NCBI GenBank assembly: GCA_019236545.1
Contig: JAFAIV010000353.1
Span: 1-9,602, forward strand
Direction: 5' to 3'
Length of the DNA stretch: 9,602 nucleotides
Source: Actinomycetota bacterium
Lineage (GTDB): Bacteria > Actinomycetota > Thermoleophilia > Gaiellales > Gaiellaceae
Part shown: positions 1 to 6,845 of the stretch, piece by piece
How positions within the stretch are numbered: position 1 is the stretch's first letter
Layout of the letters: the number at the start of each line of letters is the position of its first letter
Made by a program: the position numbers and the translations under genes
The notes under the pieces: generated by a model
Databases searched by the model: none
What the model was told of the DNA's origin: nothing
Seen by the model: only the letters and a program-made list of their open reading frames with translations

Positions 1-455
1 CGCTTCGCGTCCTCGTTCGCCGGGTCGGCTGCGACCGCGGCCTGGAGCGCCGCCACGGCGGCCTGCGCGTGCTGCTTCGCGCCTTGCCCGCCGAGCTGCG
101 CCTGCTCGAGCTCGAGCTCGGCGACGAACGACGCCGCCCATGAGCGCCGGTCGCCCGGGCCGGACGAGGCGAGCTGCGCCAGCTGCTTCTCGGCGCCGAC
201 GACGGCGGCGAGGCTCTGCGCGCGGAGCGCCGACGACGCAGCGGCAAGCGCCGACCGGTCGCCGCCCGTCCCGAGGATCCCGGAGACGAGCCCGCCTCCG
301 CCCGGGTCGGCCGGAACGGGCCGCGGCGCCGCGAGGGCGGTGCGGGCGGACGTGAGCCGGCCCGGCTCGGCTAGGACGGCGCTGCCGAGGACGATGCAGG
401 CCGCGCCGGCCGCGAGCGCGGCGACGGCGGCGACGGCGAGGCGGCGCGTCGTCAC
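1..455 (-). CDS. Membrane-anchored protein with TPR-like helix, fifth gene of MoxR/vWA operon (3' end outside window)
   Basis: An open frame starts at a GTG (453-455) that overlaps the TGA of the vWA gene (GTGA) and stays open for about 151 codons to the window edge. A GAGGAGG Shine-Dalgarno (complement of 463-469) sits 7 nt before the GTG and fixes the start. Residues about 5-29 are a hydrophobic, Ala-rich segment (signal anchor or signal peptide) after a TTRR basic start. Residues 30-70 are a Pro/Gly-rich linker. From about residue 68 onward the chain is Ala/Leu/Glu/Gln-rich and helical, ending in the segment AVAALQAAVAADPANEDAKR (about 133-152), which reads like a TPR helix with the usual xADPxNxDA turn. 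TPR proteins often end Bat/MoxR operons, so that role is inferred from place and pattern. I do not recognise a specific family. Confidence is high that it is a gene and low on function. Confidence 0.75.
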   Translation of the reverse strand, partial: MTTRRLAVAAVAALAAGAACIVLGSAVLAEPGRLTSARTALAAPRPVPADPGGGGLVSGILGTGGDRSALAAASSALRAQSLAAVVGAEKQLAQLASSGPGDRRSWAASFVAELELEQAQLGGQGAKQHAQAAVAALQAAVAADPANEDAK

Positions 456-1300
456 GAGACGGCCTCCTCGAGCATCCGCCGCCAGCGGAGCGGCGAGGCG
501 AGCAGCTCGTGGACGGCGAGCGCGACGGCGGTCAGCGCGGCGGCGCCGATCAGCCAGAGGGACAGCGGCTGTGACGGCGAGGGCGCGGGCGCCTCCGGCG
601 CGACCGTCGCCTCCTGCACGGCGGACGGCCCGAGGATGCGCCGGTAGAGCGCGAGCGGCCGCGACAGGCCCGACGGCAGGGCGCGCACCTGGAGGTGGAG
701 CGTCTTCGAGTGCGCGAACTCGTGCAGCACCGCCAGCAGCCCGTTCTGGTCGACCGGGTCGTCCACGAGGTCGCTGACGAGGAGCACGTTGCCGCCGCGC
801 ATCCCGGCGCGGTGGAGGTCGGCGATCGCCTCGCGCAGGCCGGACGAGATGATCGTGCCGCCGATGAACGTGCCCCACGGGCTCGGCGGGAACGAGTCCG
901 ACGACAGCGCCGCGGCGCGTCCGTGCAGGGGCTCGAAGAAGCGCGCGAACGGGCGCAGCGCCCGCCCAGGCGCGGTCGGCGGCAGCGTCTCGAGGGCCGA
1001 GTCCGAGAAGAGGACGAGGCCGATCCGCCCGCTCGCGCCCGCCGCCTTCGCCTGCGCGAGCAGCTGCTTCCGGATCATCCGGTCGTTGACCGTGTTGTCG
1101 ATGCTGCCGGACTGGTCGAGCACGATCACGTTCCCGAGCCCGCCCGCCGCGAAGGCGCGCCCCAGGTCGTGCGACGGCGCGACGAGGTAGGCCATCGCCA
1201 CCGTCGCCAGGAGCAGCCCCGCGAGAAGCCCGCGTACGACCGCGGTGCGGCGCGCGGCCGGCAGCAGCTCCGGGGCGTCCGCGAGCGGGATCGACGTCAC
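452..1300 (-). CDS. Membrane-anchored von Willebrand factor A (vWA) protein, BatA/BatB-like
   Basis: This 282-residue vWA protein has a TM segment near residues 22-41, a vWA domain about 56-215 and a second TM segment about 247-266 followed by a short basic tail. The metal-ion-dependent adhesion site is complete: D62-Q-S64-G-S66 (VLDQSGS), a Thr at about 149 (GGT), and Asp at about 177 (VSDLVDD). In the family such sites bind Mg2+ and mediate protein contacts. The TM-vWA-TM layout resembles BatA/BatB proteins encoded beside MoxR ATPases. The start is GTG at 1298-1300, overlapping the upstream TGA (GTGA), with a strong GGGAGG Shine-Dalgarno (complement of 1308-1313) 7 nt away. The frame is open far upstream, but that part is antisense or out-of-frame shadow of the preceding gene and is Arg/Ala-rich. 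The client protein is unknown. Confidence 0.9.
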   Translation of the reverse strand: MTSIPLADAPELLPAARRTAVVRGLLAGLLLATVAMAYLVAPSHDLGRAFAAGGLGNVIVLDQSGSIDNTVNDRMIRKQLLAQAKAAGASGRIGLVLFSDSALETLPPTAPGRALRPFARFFEPLHGRAAALSSDSFPPSPWGTFIGGTIISSGLREAIADLHRAGMRGGNVLLVSDLVDDPVDQNGLLAVLHEFAHSKTLHLQVRALPSGLSRPLALYRRILGPSAVQEATVAPEAPAPSPSQPLSLWLIGAAALTAVALAVHELLASPLRWRRMLEEAVS

Positions 1301-2130
1301 GCGGTCGCCTCCCGGAGCTGCTCGCGGATCACGAGCGACAGCAGCTGCATCCCGTCCGGGTCGGGCATGTCCGGCGCCCAGGCGAGCTTCCGCGCCGCCC
1401 ACGACTCCGGCTCGAGCCGCGCCTCCTCGAGGACGAGCGCGAGCTGGTAGAGGGCGCGGCGGCGGTCGACGACGTCGCCGCTCGCCGCCTGCTCCACGAG
1501 CGCGAGCGCGCGCTGCAGCGGCTCGACCGGGACGAGGCGACGCCGGCGTCCGAGGAGCAGCCCGACCGCTCCGAGCCCTCCGGCGGCGAGAAGCGCGCCG
1601 ACGACGAGCAGCCCGGTCCCGAGGGCGCCCGGCGGGACGGCGAAGTGCGCCGGCGGCGGCTCGAGCGCGAACGGGAAGGACGGCTTCGCGACGTCGGCCG
1701 GCGTCAGCCGCGACGCGACGAGGAGCGGCGGCCACGGGACGGACTCGGTGCGGGTGGCGCCGTTGCGCGCGCGCCACGCGAGGCGCACGGGCGTGAGCGG
1801 GATCGCGCGTTCGCTCGCGTGCGGGACGCACGCCGAGGTCGCGCATGTGAGCCGGAACGGGAACGTCAGGACGACGAGGCCGTCCGGGCCGGACGCGCGC
1901 GAGACGCGGCCCGGGCTCGCCGAGTACGGCGCGAACGCCGGCGTCACGCGCACGGTCGCCGGGTCGACGCGGCGGCTGTCGACGGAGACGGTGACGGTCG
2001 CTGTGACCGGGTCGGCGAACGCGTGAACCTGCGGCGCGAACGAGGTCGTCGCGGTGACTGCCGGCGTCCACGCGCGCGCCGCGGGAGCGAGCGCGAGCGC
2101 CGCGAGCACGACGAGCGCGACCCGCCTCAC
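1297..2130 (-). CDS. Unrecognised exported protein with one TM segment, third gene of MoxR/vWA operon
   Basis: This 277-residue protein is not one I can assign to a family. Residues 1-20 form a clear signal peptide (VRR, hydrophobic core, cleavage-like AARA before W21). Residues 21-165 are a beta-rich outside domain with many Val/Thr repeats (VTATVTVSV near 42-50) and two close cysteines, C96 and C101, that could form a disulfide. Residues about 168-194 are a Gly/Ala/Leu TM segment followed by GRRRR, which suits a cytoplasmic C-tail. Residues 200-277 are helical (EPLQRALALVEQ and RALYQLALVLEEA). The start is GTG at 2128-2130, overlapping the DUF58 TGA; only a weak GGGGG-type Shine-Dalgarno is present. 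The position between DUF58 and vWA genes is where BatD-like or DUF4381-like membrane partners occur, so a scaffold that carries a signal between the outside and the cytoplasmic ATPase complex is possible. That is inference. Confidence 0.85.
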   Translation of the reverse strand: MRRVALVVLAALALAPAARAWTPAVTATTSFAPQVHAFADPVTATVTVSVDSRRVDPATVRVTPAFAPYSASPGRVSRASGPDGLVVLTFPFRLTCATSACVPHASERAIPLTPVRLAWRARNGATRTESVPWPPLLVASRLTPADVAKPSFPFALEPPPAHFAVPPGALGTGLLVVGALLAAGGLGAVGLLLGRRRRLVPVEPLQRALALVEQAASGDVVDRRRALYQLALVLEEARLEPESWAARKLAWAPDMPDPDGMQLLSLVIREQLREATA

Positions 2131-3041
2131 AGCCTGCCCCCGACGCCGCCCGCGCGGTCGGCCCACTCCATGAACGACTCGAGGATCTCCTCGGGCCGGT
2201 GCGAGTCGACGACGACCGGGTCGAGGTCGAACAGCTCGAACCGCCCGAGCGTCTCGGCCCACCGCTGCTCATGAGCCTCCCGCCGCGCGCGCGACTCCTT
2301 CCGGCTCAGGCGCACCGCGCGCACGCGGCCGGTCACCGGATCGCGGACGGGGAGGACGGCCCCGGAGACCTCGGGGAACGACCGCTCCCACACCGGGTCC
2401 TGGACGACGACGGGCACGAGCTGCCAGCGGCGGGCGAGCGCGTCGCCGATCGCGTCGTCGGCCGGCGGCGCGAGGAAGTCGGAGACGAGGAAGACGAAGC
2501 TCCCGGACGGCAGCCGCGCCTGCGCAGCGAGATGCGCGAGCGCGTGGTCGAGGACGTCCTCCGCCGCGTCGAAGCGCGTCCCGGCCGCAGCCTCCTCCAG
2601 CTGCTCGGCGCTCGCGCGGCCCGGGACGAGCCAGGTCGCGTCCCCGGCGCCGTCGAGCTCCAGGTGGCCGGTGACGCAGAGCGCCTCCGAGGCGCTGCGT
2701 CTGATGAGCGACGCAATCGCAGCGAGCGCGGCCGGCTTGTGCAGCCACGGCAGCTCTCCCGGGAAGAGCGCCATCGACGGCCGCCGGTCGAGGACGACGA
2801 CGACGCGTGCCGCCTCGTCCGCGAACGTCTGCCGGACGACGAACTCGTCCCGCCCGTGCGCCGACGAGAGCCGCGCGGACGCGTGCCGGTCGATCGTCCG
2901 GACGTCGTCCCCCGGCTGATACGGGCGCGACCCCGCGACGTCGCTCCCCGAGCCGCGGCGGACGGAGCGCATGCCGCCGAACGAGAGCCCTGACACGCGC
3001 CTGCGCTCCGGCAGCGGGAACGTCCCGAGCGCGGTGTCCAT
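2127..3041 (-). CDS. DUF58 domain protein, MoxR-associated
   Basis: This 304-residue soluble protein carries the DUF58 signature at about residues 31-57 (SGSDVAGSRPYQPGDDVRTI, then D51-RHASAR), close to the family pattern 'G-S-D-x-x-x-x-R-x-Y-x-P-G-D-D-x-R-x-I-D-W-x-x-x-A-R'; the usual Trp after the Asp is Arg here. A vWA-like core follows: VVVVLDRRPSM (81-90) is the first strand, where the MIDAS pattern DxSxS reads D85-R-R-P-S89, so the first Ser is replaced by Arg and metal binding may be lost. SFVFLVSDFLAPP (about 179-191) matches the later Asp-bearing strand. No TM segment is visible, unlike longer DUF58 proteins. The ATG shares one base with the TGA of the MoxR gene (TGATG), with no Shine-Dalgarno, so translation probably depends on coupling to moxR. 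Confidence 0.9.
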   Translation of the reverse strand: MDTALGTFPLPERRRVSGLSFGGMRSVRRGSGSDVAGSRPYQPGDDVRTIDRHASARLSSAHGRDEFVVRQTFADEAARVVVVLDRRPSMALFPGELPWLHKPAALAAIASLIRRSASEALCVTGHLELDGAGDATWLVPGRASAEQLEEAAAGTRFDAAEDVLDHALAHLAAQARLPSGSFVFLVSDFLAPPADDAIGDALARRWQLVPVVVQDPVWERSFPEVSGAVLPVRDPVTGRVRAVRLSRKESRARREAHEQRWAETLGRFELFDLDPVVVDSHRPEEILESFMEWADRAGGVGGRL

Positions 3042-4066
3042 CAGTGGGGGGGCGCTTCGACCCGCTCCGGCGGGGGCGCCAGCTCGAGGCAGCGGCGCCA
3101 GAGCTGCGCCATCGCCTCACGCCGGCCGACGCGGCGCGCGGTGGCGGCGAAGGCCGGGGCGAGCAGGATGCGGTGGCCGACGACGGGGCCGAACAGCGCC
3201 TCGACGTCCTCCGGTTCGACGTAGTGCCGCTCGTGCAGGAGCGCCCAGCCGCGGGCGGCGCGGTCGAGCGCGATCGAGCCGCGCACCGACGCCGGCAGCT
3301 CGATGATCTCCAGCTCGCGCGTCGCGCGCACGAGCGCGACGAGCCACTCCTGGATCAGGACGTCGACGTAGACCTCCTCGACCGCCCGCTGCAGGTCCTC
3401 GACGTCGCGGAGCGAGACGACCGGCCGCAGGTCGCGGAGCGGGTGCCCGTGCCGCTGGTCCTGGACGATCCGCAGCTCGTCGTCGGCATGCGGGTAGCCG
3501 AGCTCGAGCTGGAGGAAGAAGCGGTCGAGCTGCGCCTCCGGCAGCGGGAACGTCCCCTCGTGCTCGATCGGGTTCTCGGTCGCGAAGAGCAGGAAGACCT
3601 CGGGCAGCGCGCGCGTGACGCCGTCGACGGTGACCTGGCCCTCCGCCATCGCCTCGAGCAGCGCGGACTGCGTCTTCGGCATCGCGCGGTTGATCTCGTC
3701 GACGAGCAGGACGTTCGCGAACACCGGCCCCGCGCGGAACTCGAACTCGCGGTTCTTCTGGTTGTAGACCGAGAGGCCCGTGACGTCGCTCGGCTGCAGG
3801 TCCGGCGTGCACTGGACGCGCGCCGTCGCCGCGCCCTCGATCGAGGCGGCGAGCGCCCGCGTCAGCACGGTCTTGGCCGTTCCGGGCACGTCCTCGAAGA
3901 GCACATGGCCGCGGCAGGAGAGCGCGGTGAGGACGAGGCGGATCTCGTTCGGCTTGCCCCGGATGACGCGGCCGATGTTCTCCTCGAGTCGCCGCGCGAC
4001 GTCGATCGCCCGCGCGAAGTCCACCGGCCTGAGGGCCGCCGTCTCCCCGCTGCGCGTCTCGATCAT
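3041..4066 (-). CDS. MoxR-family AAA+ ATPase
   Basis: This 341-residue ATPase of the MoxR family acts by family knowledge as a chaperone-like motor for assembling or activating partner complexes, usually with vWA proteins encoded next to it. Visible motifs are Walker A EDVPGTAKT (58-66), Walker B NVLLVDEINRA (118-128), sensor 1 ATENP (162-166), the MoxR-typical stretch EGTFPLPEAQLDRF (170-183) with an arginine-finger candidate R182, and a C-terminal lid with HYVEPEDVEAL. The length is normal for the family. The ATG at 4064-4066 has a GGGGGG tract 5 nt upstream as its best Shine-Dalgarno. It is the first gene of the five-gene operon and lies 70 bp after the stop of the same-strand oxidoreductase gene, so it may have its own promoter or be read through. 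Confidence 0.95.
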   Translation of the reverse strand: MIETRSGETAALRPVDFARAIDVARRLEENIGRVIRGKPNEIRLVLTALSCRGHVLFEDVPGTAKTVLTRALAASIEGAATARVQCTPDLQPSDVTGLSVYNQKNREFEFRAGPVFANVLLVDEINRAMPKTQSALLEAMAEGQVTVDGVTRALPEVFLLFATENPIEHEGTFPLPEAQLDRFFLQLELGYPHADDELRIVQDQRHGHPLRDLRPVVSLRDVEDLQRAVEEVYVDVLIQEWLVALVRATRELEIIELPASVRGSIALDRAARGWALLHERHYVEPEDVEALFGPVVGHRILLAPAFAATARRVGRREAMAQLWRRCLELAPPPERVEAPPH

Positions 4067-4136
4067 CCCTACCCCCCGGTAGCCGATCCCGACGCTGAGG
4101 AAACGCTGCCGGGCCGAACCCGGTTACGTGTCGCGC
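4067..4136. other. 70-bp intergenic spacer before the MoxR operon
   Basis: This is the largest gap in the window, between the oxidoreductase stop and the MoxR start on the minus strand. It holds a short inverted repeat, CCGGG at 4109-4113 and CCCGG at 4119-4123 with a 5-nt loop, without a following T tract. That could be a weak transcription barrier, but a 5-bp stem arises easily at this GC content. I see no convincing -10/-35 pair. The MoxR promoter, if separate, should lie here. Confidence 0.4.
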
Positions 4137-5018
4137 CTACAGGGTGACGACGATCTTCTCGTGCGCGCCGCCTGCCTGGCGCTCCCAGGCCTCGGCGACC
4201 GAGTCGAGCGGGTAGGCCGTGAGCGGCAGCTCGATCCGGCCGGCACTCACGTGCTCCAGCAGCTCGAGGTAGCAGCGGTCGCGCTCGTCCCGCGTCATCG
4301 CGAAGTTCGAGTGCCCCTGGACGACGAGCTCCTTGCCGCGGACGTCCGCCGACTTCAGCGGCGCCTCCGGGCCTGCCGACTGGCCGAGCTGCACGATCCG
4401 CGCGCGCGGCGCGGCGAACTCGAGCGCGTCCGCGACGACCTGGCCCCAGACCGGGTCGATGCAGACGGTGAATCCTTCGCTGCCGAACTCGTCCGCGATG
4501 CCGTCGAAGGTGATCGTGCCGCCCGCGCCGGAGCGCGACGCGCCGACGACCTTCTCCGCGCCGAGCAGCCTCGCCGCCTGCACGGCCACCTGGCCGACGA
4601 CGCCGGACGCGCCGAGGACGAGGACGCGGTCGCCCGGGCCGGGCTTGGCCTTCCAGGCGGTCGCGCCCCACGCGGCGACGCCGGCGATGCCGAGGGCCGC
4701 CGCGACGTTCGGGTCGGTGCCGTCGGGCAGAGGGAGGACGACCTCGTCGGAGACGTTCACGCGCTCGGCCATGAAGCCGTCCTTGACGACGCCGTGGCCC
4801 TCGCCGAAGAGGTAGACGAGCCCGCCGTCGGCGGTGCGGGCAGAGGCCTCGCAGCCGGGGACGTACGGGAGCGGCGGGTGGCCGCCGTAGAAGCGGCCGG
4901 CGCCGACGTTCACGTCGAGCGGGTTGAGCGCGACGGCGACGACCTCGAGGCCGGCGGCGTCCGCCAGGTCGGCGACCTGTGGCGCCTGCCCGAGCTCGTG
5001 GATCCGCGCTCCGCGCAC
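4137..5018 (-). CDS. Zinc-independent medium-chain dehydrogenase/reductase (quinone oxidoreductase-like)
   Basis: This 293-residue protein belongs to the MDR superfamily, which reduces quinones, enones or alcohols with NAD(P)H. The N-terminal GroES-like part contains ALNPLDVNVGAG (30-41) and PYVPGCEASA (51-60). The Rossmann part carries VLGASGVVGQVAVQAARLLGA (134-154), the AxxGxxG cofactor motif of the zinc-less quinone oxidoreductase branch. No GHE zinc motif or structural-zinc Cys cluster is seen. It is about 30 residues shorter than typical members (around 325), mainly at the N-terminus and in the segment after the cofactor loop. The GTG at 5016-5018 is the first in-frame start after the CaiB gene stop (10-bp gap); the frame stays open further upstream, but that part is an Arg/Pro-rich shadow. 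It probably forms a two-gene operon with the CoA-transferase. Confidence 0.85.
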   Translation of the reverse strand: MRGARIHELGQAPQVADLADAAGLEVVAVALNPLDVNVGAGRFYGGHPPLPYVPGCEASARTADGGLVYLFGEGHGVVKDGFMAERVNVSDEVVLPLPDGTDPNVAAALGIAGVAAWGATAWKAKPGPGDRVLVLGASGVVGQVAVQAARLLGAEKVVGASRSGAGGTITFDGIADEFGSEGFTVCIDPVWGQVVADALEFAAPRARIVQLGQSAGPEAPLKSADVRGKELVVQGHSNFAMTRDERDRCYLELLEHVSAGRIELPLTAYPLDSVAEAWERQAGGAHEKIVVTL

Positions 5019-5028
5019 GGGCGTGAGC

Positions 5029-6174
5029 CTACGCCACGACGCCCGCGGCGCGCAGGGCCTCGATCTGGGCCGCGTCCCAGCCCGCCTCGCCGAGCACCGC
5101 GTCCGTGTGCTGGCCGAGGAGCGGCGGCGGCGCGGGGTCGTCGCGCGCCGGGCGCACGGGAGAGCCGACGAGTGGCAGCGATCCGGCGGTGGGATGGTCG
5201 GCGGTGACGGTCGCGGCGGCCTCGAGCGCCTCGAGCACGCCACGCACCTTCCCGGCCGGCACGCCGGCGGCGTCGAGCTTCTCGAGCCACTCCGCCGCGG
5301 GCCGGGTCGCGAAGACCGCCTGTAGCTGCGGGATCAGCTCGTCCCTGTGCTCCACCCGGCCGGGGTTGGTCAGGAAGCGCTCGTCCTCGGCGAGGTCCGG
5401 CCGCTCCAGCACCGCGCACAGCCGCCGATAGAGGCCGTCGTTCGCGGCGGCGACCGCGAGCGTCCCGTCGGCGGCGTCGAAGGTCTCGTACGGGACGATG
5501 TTCGGGTGGGCGTTGCCGTAGCGGCGCGGCTCGTTCCCGGTGACGAGCGCCGACGAGGCGACGTTCACGAGCGCCGACAGCGCCGTGTCGAGCAGCGACA
5601 CCTCGAGCCGCGCGCCGCGTCCGCCCGCGAGCGAGGCGAGGATCGACGTCGCTGCGGCGTAGCCGGTGAGCACGTCGACGAGCGCCACGCCGACCTTCAG
5701 CGGCCGCCCGTCGCGCTCGCCGGTGATCGCCATCAGGCCGCTCTCCGCCTGGACGACGAAGTCGTAGCCGGGCCGGCCGGCCGGCTCGCGCGGCCCGAAG
5801 CCGGTGATCGAGCAGTAGACGAGACCGGGGTTCTCCGCCGCGAGGTCGTCGTAGCCGAGCCCGAACTTCGCCGCCGTGCCGACGCGGAAGTTCTCGATCA
5901 CGACCTGCGACCGGAGCGCGAGCCGGCGCACGACCTCCTGGCCCTCCGGCTTCCCGAGGTCGACGGCGACGCTCCGCTTGCCGCGGTTGACCGAGAGGAA
6001 GTAGGCCGCCTCGCCGCCCGCGTACGGCGGCCCCCACATGCGCGTCTCGTCGCCCTCGCCCGGCCGCTCGACCTTGACGACGTCGGCGCCGAGGTCGGCG
6101 AGCAGCATCGTGCAGTACGGCCCGGCAAGGACGCGCGAGAGGTCGAGGACGCGGATCCCTTCGAGCGGCAGCAC
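5029..6174 (-). CDS. CaiB/BaiF (class III) CoA-transferase family protein
   Basis: This 381-residue protein has a length typical of class III CoA-transferases, which move CoA between carboxylic acids (formyl-CoA/oxalate, carnitine, succinyl-CoA/hydroxyacid). The N-terminus PLEGIRVLDLSRVLAGPYCT (3-22) is the family hallmark, followed by ADLGADVVKVERP (26-38), NRGKRSVAVDL (63-73), VIENFRVGT (92-100) and YCSITGFG (120-127). The catalytic aspartate is present: D167 in GVALVDVLTG aligns with the active-site Asp of formyl-CoA transferase and CaiB. The C-terminal PPPLLGQHTDAVL is also typical. The start is GTG at 6172-6174; no Shine-Dalgarno precedes it, but a -10-like TACGAT lies 7 nt upstream. It is divergent from the FAH gene and followed by the MDR gene after 10 bp. 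The acid it activates cannot be told from sequence. Confidence 0.93.
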   Translation of the reverse strand: MLPLEGIRVLDLSRVLAGPYCTMLLADLGADVVKVERPGEGDETRMWGPPYAGGEAAYFLSVNRGKRSVAVDLGKPEGQEVVRRLALRSQVVIENFRVGTAAKFGLGYDDLAAENPGLVYCSITGFGPREPAGRPGYDFVVQAESGLMAITGERDGRPLKVGVALVDVLTGYAAATSILASLAGGRGARLEVSLLDTALSALVNVASSALVTGNEPRRYGNAHPNIVPYETFDAADGTLAVAAANDGLYRRLCAVLERPDLAEDERFLTNPGRVEHRDELIPQLQAVFATRPAAEWLEKLDAAGVPAGKVRGVLEALEAAATVTADHPTAGSLPLVGSPVRPARDDPAPPPLLGQHTDAVLGEAGWDAAQIEALRAAGVVA

Positions 6175-6180
6175 GCGCCG

Positions 6181-6187
6181 GATCGTA
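6181..6187 (-). promoter_or_regulatory. Candidate leaderless -10 element of the CoA-transferase gene
   Basis: The minus strand reads TACGAT (6187 to 6182), matching the actinobacterial -10 pattern TANNNT. Seven nt separate it from the GTG at 6174, which is the spacing expected when transcription starts at the first base of the start codon. No Shine-Dalgarno is visible. No -35 element can be recognised; it would lie inside the divergent FAH coding sequence. Predicted from pattern only. Confidence 0.45.
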
Positions 6188-6189
6188 GA

Positions 6190-6195
6190 TATCGT
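6190..6195 (+). promoter_or_regulatory. Candidate leaderless -10 element of the FAH-family gene
   Basis: TATCGT matches TANNNT and lies 8 nt before the ATG at 6204. The region between shows no purine-rich ribosome-binding site. This is the only AT-rich stretch in the 29-bp divergent gap, and it abuts the opposing -10 element (6182-6187), so both polymerases could not bind at once. Predicted from pattern only. Confidence 0.45.
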
Positions 6196-6203
6196 CGCGC
6201 CTC

Positions 6204-6845
6204 ATGATCGAGACCCCCCAGAAGATCGTCTGCATCGGCCTCAACTACCGCGACCACGCGGAGGAGCAGGGCGTCGCGCTCCCGGAGAGGCCGCTCCTGT
6301 TCGCGAAGTGGCCGAACACGCTGATCGGCGACGGCGACCCGATCCGGATCCCGTCGATCTCCCAGAACGTCGACTACGAGGCCGAGCTCGGCGTCGTCAT
6401 CGGCCGCCGCGCGAGCCGCGTCTCGGCCGACGACGCGCTCGACTTCGTCCGCGGCTACGTCGTCGCGAACGACGTCTCCGGCCGCGACCTGCAGTTCTCG
6501 GACGGCCAGTGGGTGCGGGGCAAGTCCCTCGACACGTTCCTGCCCGTCGGCGACCTCGTGCCCGCGTCGGAGGTGCCGGACCCGCAGGCGCTGCCGATCC
6601 GCGCGATCCTCAACGGCGAGACGATGCAGGACTCGAACACGTCGAACATGGTCTTCGGCGTCGCCGACATCGTCGCGTTCGTCTCGCAGGCGATCACGCT
6701 CGAGCCGGGCGACCTGATCATCACCGGCACGCCCGCCGGCGTCGGCGCGTTCCGCGACCCGAAGGTCTGGATGCAGCCCGGCGACACGATCACGATCGAG
6801 ATCGACGGGGTCGGCTCGATCACGAACCCCGTCACGTCCGCGTAG
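6204..6845 (+). CDS. Fumarylacetoacetate hydrolase (FAH) family protein, FAHD1-like size
   Basis: This 213-residue FAH-fold enzyme belongs to a family that cleaves or decarboxylates C-C bonds of beta-diketo or 2-oxo acids with a divalent metal (acylpyruvase, oxaloacetate decarboxylase, HpcE isomerase, oxo-acid dehydratases). Seen motifs are CIGLNYRDHAEE (10-21) with the His-Glu lid dyad (H18, E20/E21), metal ligands E59 and E61 in DYEAELGVVIG, D90 in NDVSGRDLQ, K107 in GKSLDTFLPVG, and TGTPAGVG (174-181). The length matches FAHD1-type proteins without an extra N-terminal domain. The ATG at 6204 is the first start in the frame and fits the upstream -10 element. The TAG stop merges into the strong Shine-Dalgarno of the next gene, so the two are likely co-transcribed. 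The exact reaction cannot be told. Confidence 0.93.
   Translation: MIETPQKIVCIGLNYRDHAEEQGVALPERPLLFAKWPNTLIGDGDPIRIPSISQNVDYEAELGVVIGRRASRVSADDALDFVRGYVVANDVSGRDLQFSDGQWVRGKSLDTFLPVGDLVPASEVPDPQALPIRAILNGETMQDSNTSNMVFGVADIVAFVSQAITLEPGDLIITGTPAGVGAFRDPKVWMQPGDTITIEIDGVGSITNPVTSA

Noticed and set aside
104..121. GAGCTC-type short tandem run
   Set aside because: It encodes the Glu-Leu repeat ELELE of the TPR-like protein and is explained by codon use.
1301..2272. Upstream extension of the vWA reading frame to about 2272
   Set aside because: The extension is Arg/Ala/Gly-rich and out of frame with the secreted protein gene. The GTG at 1300 with its GGGAGG site is a far better start.
4109..4123. 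CCGGG/CCCGG inverted repeat as a terminator before the MoxR operon
   Set aside because: Only a 5-bp stem and no T tract; expected by chance at this GC content.
2807..4147. 446-codon plus-strand frame opposite MoxR and DUF58
   Set aside because: Composition is RDLE-rich and repetitive without any domain pattern; it is the shadow of the moxR frame.
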